Positions 5,669 to 9,786 of a DNA stretch of 9,786 nt are shown one piece after another. The position numbers and the translations under genes are program-made. This DNA comes from an uncultured Oscillospiraceae bacterium. Its GTDB lineage: Bacteria > Bacillota > Clostridia > Oscillospirales > Acutalibacteraceae. Each line of letters starts with the position of its first letter. The first letter of the stretch is position 1. The stretch is from assembly GCA_900552925.1 (NCBI GenBank), contig USBH01000047.1:1-9786 (forward strand). Reading direction: 5' to 3'. Under the pieces are notes generated by a model. That model saw nothing but the letters and a program-made list of their open reading frames with translations, had not been told where the DNA came from and ran no database searches.

Positions 5669-6466
5669 TTACAGGAAGGGGATGATCTCCGAAAGGTCGC
5701 GGAAAACGAGGTCGGGCGTGCCGGGCATCGTGCCGATGTCGCCGGCCTTCGATTCGCCGCTGAGCACGAGGATCGAACACATCGGGCTGTTGTCGGCGAG
5801 CGCGATGTCGGTGTAGAGCCGGTCGCCGACGACGGCGATCTCCGATTCGGAAAGCCCGGAGTGCTTCGCGATATAGGCGCGCGTCAGCGGGCTCGGCTTG
5901 CCGAAAAACGGGAACGTGCGCCCGGTGGAGCCCTCGATCAGCTTCGCGATCGAGCCGCAGTCCGGGATGAAGCCGGTCTCGGTCGGGCAGTTCAGGTCGG
6001 GGTTCAGCCCGTAGGCGGGCAGTCTCGCGCGGATGAAGTCGCAGGCCTTTGCGAGCCGGTTGTACTCGAGCGTCGTGTCGAAGCCGACGAGCACCGCGTC
6101 CGGGTCGTCCTCGACGACCGTAAGGCCGAAAGCGGCGAGCTCGCGGCGCAGAAGCGGCGTGCCGAGCACGAAGACCCGCGCGCCCGGATGGTGGGAAAGC
6201 ATGTAGTCGGCCGCGACGCCGTTGGAGATCAGCATCCGTTCGCGGGGGACCGCAATGCCCATGCGGGCGAGCTTTTGCAGGTAGGTGTCCGTGTCCTTCG
6301 AGCTGTTGTTCGTGAAGAAGCAGAAGCTGCGCCCGCTCTTTTCCACGGCGGCGAGAAAGTCCTTCGTGTAGGGGAAGAGGTTCTCGCCGAGGTAGATCGT
6401 GCCGTCCATGTCGAGCACGAAGCAGCGAACGGACCGGAGCTTCTGCCGGATCTCCGCCGCCGTCAT
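5669..6466 (-). CDS. HAD-IIA family (NagD/PNP-like) sugar- or nucleotide-phosphate phosphatase
   Basis: This 265-residue cytoplasmic HAD hydrolase removes phosphate through an aspartyl-phosphate intermediate. Motif I is DMDGT (19-23; nucleophile D19, acid/base D21). Motif II is FTNNSS (51-56). The motif III Lys is K190 in FGKPSP, and motif IV is VGDRLYTD (213-220) with D215 and D220 for Mg2+. A long C2 cap between motifs II and III (about 60-185) places it in subfamily IIA with NagD, AraL and phosphoglycolate/p-nitrophenyl phosphatases. The exact substrate is unknown. ATG 6466 lies 1 nt beyond the stop of the alpha-galactosidase gene, with GGAG of its SD inside that gene 7 nt upstream, so translation is probably coupled. 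It may recycle a sugar phosphate made during galactoside use, or be a general housekeeping phosphatase. Confidence 0.93.
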   Translation of the reverse strand: MTAAEIRQKLRSVRCFVLDMDGTIYLGENLFPYTKDFLAAVEKSGRSFCFFTNNSSKDTDTYLQKLARMGIAVPRERMLISNGVAADYMLSHHPGARVFVLGTPLLRRELAAFGLTVVEDDPDAVLVGFDTTLEYNRLAKACDFIRARLPAYGLNPDLNCPTETGFIPDCGSIAKLIEGSTGRTFPFFGKPSPLTRAYIAKHSGLSESEIAVVGDRLYTDIALADNSPMCSILVLSGESKAGDIGTMPGTPDLVFRDLSEIIPFL

Positions 6467-6467
6467 C

Positions 6468-8606
6468 TCAGTACTCCAGCTCGAAGATGCGGGCGCAGAT
6501 CGGCGCGGGCAGGTCGACGGTCAGCGTGCCCTTTTCGGCGTTCCACGCGCAGGCGGTGTTGTGGTTTTCCGGGTACGCGCACTTGATCCTCACGCCGTGG
6601 TTGCCGCGGAGGAAATCGACCGGCAGCACGCAGCGGCCGTCCGGCGCGCCGCGGCGCCACACGGTGATGTACGCCTTGTGTTCGGTTTTGAGGCCGAGCG
6701 CGACCCAGGTATCCGTAAAGCGGGAGGTGCCGAGCGGCCAGAACGGCAGCGCGGCCTTGATGTCCCCGCGGATCGTCTTATAGTAGTCGAGCGCTTCCTT
6801 GACGAGCGTGAAGTCGCTCTCCGGGATCTCGGCCAGATGGCCGCTCTGGTGGATGCGCTGCATCAGCGCGTTGCACATGTTGAACACGGCCTCCTCGCGT
6901 CCGCCGCCCTTCATCGGGTAGCTCCAGATCGCGCTCTGCTCCGGCGTGAGGCCCGAGGGCGCGTTCGCCGCGATCGACGCGTACCGCAGGTAGTCGTCCT
7001 GGTCGCTCGTCGACTGGATGCTGTGGCGGGAGAGCATCGCGTAGTCGATGCGCATGCCGCCGGAGGAGCAGTTCTCGATGATGAGGTCGGGGTAGCGTTC
7101 AAAGACCGAGTCGAGCCATGCGAGGTAGGCGCGCTCGTGCCCGAGCAGGCCGTCGCCGACGCTGTCCGCGTTCAGCTCGGTGCCGATGCCCGGCTCGATG
7201 TTGTAGTCCATTTTGATGTAGCCGACGTGGTAGTCGCGGATCAGGCGGTCGATGACCTCGTTCGCGTGCGCGACGACCTCGGGGTTCCGGAAGTCGAGCT
7301 GCCAGCGGCTGCGGTCGTGCACCTTTTTGCCGTGGCGCGTGAAGAACCAGTCGGGGTGGACGCGCGCGGCCTTCGGGCAGCAGATGCCCATGACCTCGAT
7401 CTCGAGCCACACGCCGGGGATCATGCCCTTCGAGCGGATGTAGTCCATGACCTCCTCGAGGCCGTTCGGAAAGCGCTCGTAGCTCGGCAGCCACTCGCCG
7501 ACGTTGTCCCACCAGAAGCCCGCGGCGTACCAGCCCGCGTCCACGCAGAAGTATTCGCAGCCGGCCTTGTGCGCGGCGTCGATCAGCGGGATCTCCTTCG
7601 CGGTCGTCGGGTTCGCCCACAGGCAGTTCATGTAGTCGTTGAAGATGATGCAGAGCTTTTCGTTGTCGTCGTTCTTGCGGCGGATCACACGGCGGTACTT
7701 CGTCAGCTCGCCCATCGCGTCGTCGAATTTGCCGATCGTGGAGCCGACGCAGACCGGCACGGTTGTGAACGTCTCGCCGGGCTGCAGGTTTTTCCACCAG
7801 TGCGATTCCGTCTCGGACGGGCCGCTGAGCTGGATGTAAAAGCTGCCCATCTGGTCGCTGATCTCCCAGTGCCACGAGCCGTTGTGCTCGATCTGCCAGA
7901 AGAGGTTCGAGCCGGACTCCGTGTTTTCGAGCAGGCCCATCGGCAGGTATTCCTTTGTCGACCAGTTGCCGATGTTCGTCGCGCCGATGACCTTGGAGGA
8001 GCGCTGCACCTCCTCGGGCTGGCACAGCGCGAGGCCGAGCTGCGGGAAGCTGTAGCTCTCCCACTGCATTTCGCGCTGCCAGCCGTTGTGCGGGTACCAG
8101 ACGCGCATCTTGTCGTCGGTGGAGAGCAGGCCCTCCTTCTCGATGCCGGTCAGCGCGAAGGACGAGACGTACTCGAGGCCCTGCGGCTCCCCGCCGACGT
8201 TCGTCACGTCCGTCCAGCAGCGCACGGCCTGGATGCCGTCGTAAAACTGCATGTGGGAGACGGTGTCGATGCCGCAGACGTCGTCGTGCATCTTGATTTC
8301 GAGCTTGCGGCCGAGGCTGTTGCGCTTGTCCGCAAAATCGACGAGCTGCATGCGGTAGCCGGGCGCGGTCGAGATGTACTTGTTGCCGTGGCGCTCGAGG
8401 GGGCGGTCCTGTCCGGAGATCATGATCTCGAGCAGGTTGTAGCGCTCGGTATTGACCTTGATTTCGCCCGTGCTGCGGTCGTGCTGATGCAGGAGCCGGT
8501 CCTCGTCGAAGGGCAGGGCCGAGAAGTGCAGTAGCTTGCAGGTGCCGTCCTCTTTGCGCTCGAAGACGAGATGCAGGCCGTTTTCATCGATGTGAATCAG
8601 GTTCAT
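6468..8606 (-). CDS. Alpha-galactosidase-type glycoside hydrolase, family GH36 (clan GH-D)
   Basis: The 712-residue enzyme should release alpha-linked galactose from raffinose-family or galactomannan oligosaccharides by a retaining mechanism. Layout: N-terminal beta-sandwich (about 1-310), (beta/alpha)8 barrel (about 315-620), C-terminal beta domain. Barrel motifs: YFCVDAGWY (352-360), PGVWLEIEVMG (397-407), RWQLDFRNPEV (434-444), GYIKMDYN (462-469) with nucleophile D467, ENCSSGGMRIDYAMLSRHS (511-529), and TSD (533-535) with D535 as the likely acid/base. No signal peptide is visible, so it is probably cytoplasmic and acts on imported oligosaccharides. Substitutions such as KMDYN for the usual KWDMN place it in a divergent subgroup, so other alpha-galactoside-like substrates are possible. 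ATG 8606 follows AAGGAAGGG at 6 nt. An in-frame GTG at 8660 lies inside the promoter and is rejected. First gene of an operon with the HAD gene. Confidence 0.93.
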   Translation of the reverse strand: MNLIHIDENGLHLVFERKEDGTCKLLHFSALPFDEDRLLHQHDRSTGEIKVNTERYNLLEIMISGQDRPLERHGNKYISTAPGYRMQLVDFADKRNSLGRKLEIKMHDDVCGIDTVSHMQFYDGIQAVRCWTDVTNVGGEPQGLEYVSSFALTGIEKEGLLSTDDKMRVWYPHNGWQREMQWESYSFPQLGLALCQPEEVQRSSKVIGATNIGNWSTKEYLPMGLLENTESGSNLFWQIEHNGSWHWEISDQMGSFYIQLSGPSETESHWWKNLQPGETFTTVPVCVGSTIGKFDDAMGELTKYRRVIRRKNDDNEKLCIIFNDYMNCLWANPTTAKEIPLIDAAHKAGCEYFCVDAGWYAAGFWWDNVGEWLPSYERFPNGLEEVMDYIRSKGMIPGVWLEIEVMGICCPKAARVHPDWFFTRHGKKVHDRSRWQLDFRNPEVVAHANEVIDRLIRDYHVGYIKMDYNIEPGIGTELNADSVGDGLLGHERAYLAWLDSVFERYPDLIIENCSSGGMRIDYAMLSRHSIQSTSDQDDYLRYASIAANAPSGLTPEQSAIWSYPMKGGGREEAVFNMCNALMQRIHQSGHLAEIPESDFTLVKEALDYYKTIRGDIKAALPFWPLGTSRFTDTWVALGLKTEHKAYITVWRRGAPDGRCVLPVDFLRGNHGVRIKCAYPENHNTACAWNAEKGTLTVDLPAPICARIFELEY

Positions 8607-8650
8607 AAGAATCCCTTCCTTTCCCCAAAAGGTAAAAAGTTGTCTGTACA

Positions 8651-8679
8651 ATTTTAGCACAGGCGCTCCGGGTTTGCAA
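8651..8679 (-). promoter_or_regulatory. Sigma-A-type promoter of the GH36-HAD operon
   Basis: Read on the minus strand: -35 TTGCAA (8679-8674), 17-bp spacer, -10 TAAAAT (8656-8651). It sits between the stop of the sigma-like gene (8693) and the GH36 start (8606), giving an initiation site near 8644 and a 5' UTR of about 38 nt. No cre-type catabolite-repression site was seen. Confidence 0.8.
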
Positions 8680-8692
8680 GACGCAATCGCCG

Positions 8693-9019
8693 TCAGCGGG
8701 AGAATTTCAGCCCCGGCGCCGAGTACCGGAGCGCCCGGCGCAGCCGCTCCACGGCGTTTTTGATGCGCTTGGAGACGTTGCCGCGCGTGGTGCCGAGCAG
8801 CTCGGCGATCTCCTGCATGGTGTGGCCCTCGATGTAATAGAGCGTCAGGCAGGCGCGCTGCCGCTCGGTCAGCTCGTTCTGGATGGCGAGGCGCAGAAGC
8901 CGCGCCGCCTCCTCGAGATCCCGCCGGTTCGTGCCCCGCTCCGGCTCGAGCGCCGTGCGGTACAGCGCGTCGTACAGAAGGGCGTTCCGGCGCGCGCTCC
9001 TAGCGGCCAAGACGGTCAC
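8693..9019 (-). CDS. Small sigma-70 region 4-like HTH protein
   Basis: The 108-residue protein is basic and carries one recognisable domain, a sigma-70 region 4 / sigma-like helix-turn-helix at about 48-97 (LTERQRACLTLYYIEGHTMQEIAELLGTTRGNVSKRI). There is no region 2, so it cannot be a complete sigma factor. It could be a DNA-binding regulator, an anti-sigma-like modulator, or one half of a two-subunit factor with the gene upstream. The GTG start at 9019 has AAAGG (9028-9024) 4 nt upstream. The frame is closed by a TGA at 9046-9044, so no longer protein is possible. It overlaps the preceding 67-residue gene by 20 nt, implying coupled translation. The promoter of the pair carries an SOS-type box, suggesting DNA-damage control. 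Phage and integrative elements often carry such small region-4 proteins, but no other mobile-element gene is visible here. Confidence 0.8.
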   Translation of the reverse strand: MTVLAARSARRNALLYDALYRTALEPERGTNRRDLEEAARLLRLAIQNELTERQRACLTLYYIEGHTMQEIAELLGTTRGNVSKRIKNAVERLRRALRYSAPGLKFSR

Positions 9020-9203
9020 CGCGCCTTTGCAGGGTGCGCCCCGTCACCCGGCACTCGAGGTACATGTCGTAGAGCATATGGATGCGCCGCGCGCGCTGGC
9101 CGGTCAGGTCGGGCTCGGGCTCCGCCTGCACCCGGCGGATGCGGTCTTTCAGCGTCTGCGCCTCTTCGAGATATTCCAGCGCCCAGGCGTTGTAGTTCTT
9201 CAT
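9000..9203 (-). CDS. Hypothetical 67-residue helical protein, first gene of the SOS-box operon
   Basis: I do not recognise a family. The 67-residue protein is charged and predicted helical, with no membrane segment. Its N-terminal part (about 3-30; YNAWALEYLEEAQTLKDRIRRVQ) looks like a short amphipathic or coiled-coil helix, and a second helix (about 38-60) ends in a basic tail RRGDRLGR. ATG 9203 is preceded by AAAGGA at about 10 nt. A competing ATG at 9213, in another frame, abuts that SD and is less likely. The 3' end overlaps the sigma-region-4-like gene by 20 nt, so the two probably act together, for example as subunits of one regulator. It lies directly downstream of a strong promoter with an SOS-type operator. 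Confidence 0.68.
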   Translation of the reverse strand: MKNYNAWALEYLEEAQTLKDRIRRVQAEPEPDLTGQRARRIHMLYDMYLECRVTGRTLQRRGDRLGR

Positions 9204-9235
9204 CTGCTTTCATCCTTTCGCATTCAAAAATAAAC

Positions 9236-9249
9236 AGAACGTGTGTTCG
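9236..9249 (-). promoter_or_regulatory. LexA-type SOS box (Firmicutes consensus)
   Basis: On the minus strand the site reads CGAACACACGTTCT, matching the Gram-positive SOS box CGAACRNRYGTTYG at all but the last position. It lies just downstream of the -10 of the minus-strand promoter, roughly +3 to +16, where bound LexA would block initiation. It implies induction of the 67-residue/sigma-like operon by DNA damage. Confidence 0.65.
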
Positions 9250-9258
9250 CTAATTTTT

Positions 9259-9287
9259 ATGTTACACGAAAGGAATAACTTTGTCAA
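9259..9287 (-). promoter_or_regulatory. Strong sigma-A promoter for the sigma-like gene pair
   Basis: Read on the minus strand: -35 TTGACA (9287-9282), exactly 17 bp spacer, -10 TAACAT (9264-9259). Predicted start near 9252, about 49 nt before ATG 9203. The strong core elements fit a promoter held off by a repressor at the adjacent SOS-type box. Confidence 0.83.
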
Positions 9288-9311
9288 TCGAACATTCAAA
9301 TATTTGTTCGA
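9288..9311. repeat. Wide palindrome in the divergent intergenic region
   Basis: TCGAACA (9288-9294) and TGTTCGA (9305-9311) form 7-bp arms around a 10-nt centre. A second palindrome, CAAATATTTG (9297-9306), overlaps the right arm. The arms contain the CGAAC/GTTCG halves of an SOS box but at 12-nt instead of 4-nt spacing. The site abuts the -35 of the minus-strand promoter and lies about 37 nt before the -35 of the plus-strand promoter. Confidence 0.5.
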
Positions 9312-9347
9312 AAAAGTTTCAGGTGCGGCAGGGCAGCGCGGGACGTC

Positions 9348-9375
9348 TTGACAAACCGGGCGGCGCATGTACAAT
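9348..9375 (+). promoter_or_regulatory. Sigma-A promoter of the CAT-family gene
   Basis: -35 TTGACA (9348-9353), 16-bp spacer, -10 TACAAT (9370-9375), giving a start near 9382 and a short UTR of about 32 nt containing GGAGGAGA (9401-9408) before ATG 9414. Divergent from the SOS-box promoter. No repressor site overlaps its core elements. Confidence 0.78.
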
Positions 9376-9413
9376 AAAAGTATTCCGTACCGCTGAAAAT
9401 GGAGGAGAGAGCA

Positions 9414-9749
9414 ATGGATTACACGGTTCTGGATCTGGATACGTACAAGCGGAAGCAGCATTTCAAATATTTTTCGGGCCTGGCTTTTCCGTATGTGGGA
9501 ACGACGGCGCCGGTAGATATTACCGCGCTTATGGAGAAGATCCGGCGCGAGGGGCTGCCGTTTTTCCTCACATTCTGCTACTGCGCGGCGCGGGCGGCGA
9601 ACCGCGTGCCGGAATTCCGCAGGCGCATCCTGAACGGCGGGATCGTGGAGTATGCGCGCTGCCGCACCTCGCACACGGTCGCGCTGGAGGATGAGACGTA
9701 CTGCTACTGCACGCTCGAGAGCGCGATGCCGTTCGCCGAATACCTGCCC
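9414..9749 (+). CDS. Chloramphenicol acetyltransferase (CAT) family protein, N-terminal half only
   Basis: The first 112 residues of an acyltransferase of the trimeric CAT family. CatA-type enzymes acetylate the 3-hydroxyl of chloramphenicol with acetyl-CoA. Family features: RKQHFKYFSGL (13-23), VDITALMEKIRR (34-45), the helix FCYCAARAANRVPEFRRRI (53-71), and SHTVALEDETYCYCTL (85-100). The catalytic HHxxxDG motif lies in the missing C-terminal half, since full proteins are about 215 residues, so activity cannot be judged. Many gut Clostridia carry CAT-like genes not tied to resistance; resistance is possible but unproven. ATG 9414 has GGAGGAGA 5 nt upstream and a promoter at 9348-9375. The frame continues past 9749 only into adapter, giving the false tail [11 protein letters not shown]. 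It is divergent from the SOS-box operon. Confidence 0.87.
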
Positions 9750-9786
9750 CTGTCTCTTATACACATCTCCGAGCCCACGAGACTGC
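9750..9786 (-). other. Nextera i7 adapter contamination, right end
   Basis: Bases 9750-9783 are the reverse complement of the same 34-nt Nextera Read 2 adapter found at the left end (starts CTGTCTCTTATACACATCT). The final three bases, TGC, equal the start of the reverse complement of the 8-nt index seen at bases 8-15, so both ends carry the same i7 barcode. Genomic sequence ends at about 9749. Confidence 0.98.

Noticed and set aside
6399..8534. 711-codon plus-strand open frame opposite the GH36 gene
   Set aside because: The composition (Val, Ala, Asp and Arg-rich, no domain) is what strong G/C third-position bias produces on the opposite strand. The GH36 frame carries all family motifs.
8607..8660. 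N-terminal extension of the GH36 enzyme from GTG 8660
   Set aside because: It would overlap the -10 element at 8651-8656 and lacks an SD. ATG 8606 has a strong SD at 6 nt.
9210..9786. Minus-strand open frame entering from the right adapter (begins MYKRQ)
   Set aside because: Its start is adapter sequence, and it runs antisense through the CAT gene and across both promoters. MYKRQ is a typical adapter read-through peptide.

Overview
The window is one assembly contig, about 9.7 kb of genomic DNA, with Illumina Nextera transposase-adapter sequence left on both ends (1-49 and 9750-9786). High GC, a strong preference for G/C at third codon positions, Firmicutes-type SD sequences, sigma-A-like promoters and a Bacillus-type SOS box suggest a GC-rich anaerobic Clostridia member, probably an Oscillospiraceae/Ruminococcaceae-like gut bacterium. 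That assignment is inference from style and gene content, not from a marker-gene search.

Plus strand, left half. ftsZ (114-1226) ends at a strong terminator. A region with two palindromes (1227-1459) leads to a VOC/glyoxalase-fold protein (1460-1855), and 7 nt later to a 62-residue orphan protein (1863-2051). A structured, terminator-like leader precedes a cation diffusion facilitator whose metal-site motifs look manganese-type (2138-3313, TTG start). After it comes a promoter with a 19-bp spacer and a MerR-style dyad, then a hairpin-rich leader, a short DUF362 protein (3450-4316), a terminator, and an aldo/keto-reductase-fold protein with two C-terminal Fe-S cysteine clusters (4403-5542).

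Minus strand, right half. A long bidirectional terminator (5611-5656) separates the convergent AKR and HAD genes. A GH36-type alpha-galactosidase (8606-6468) is followed after 1 nt by a HAD-IIA phosphatase (6466-5669); they form a two-gene operon with a good sigma-A promoter at 8651-8679. Upstream lies a second minus-strand operon: a 67-residue helical protein (9203-9000) overlapping by 20 nt a small sigma-region-4-like HTH protein (9019-8693). Its TTGACA-17-TAACAT promoter carries a LexA-type SOS box at about +3 to +16. Divergent from it, on the plus strand, is the first half of a chloramphenicol-acetyltransferase-family gene (9414-9749), cut by the contig end.

The genes are mostly ordinary accessory and housekeeping functions. 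The parts that most deserve follow-up are the SOS-box-controlled sigma-like gene pair, the MerR-type promoter in front of the DUF362/ferredoxin-AKR pair, the loss of canonical AKR catalytic residues, and the adapter ends, which corrupt both terminal reading frames. I saw no CRISPR array, tRNA, rRNA, insertion sequence or phage module. No gene-free stretch exceeds 300 bases.
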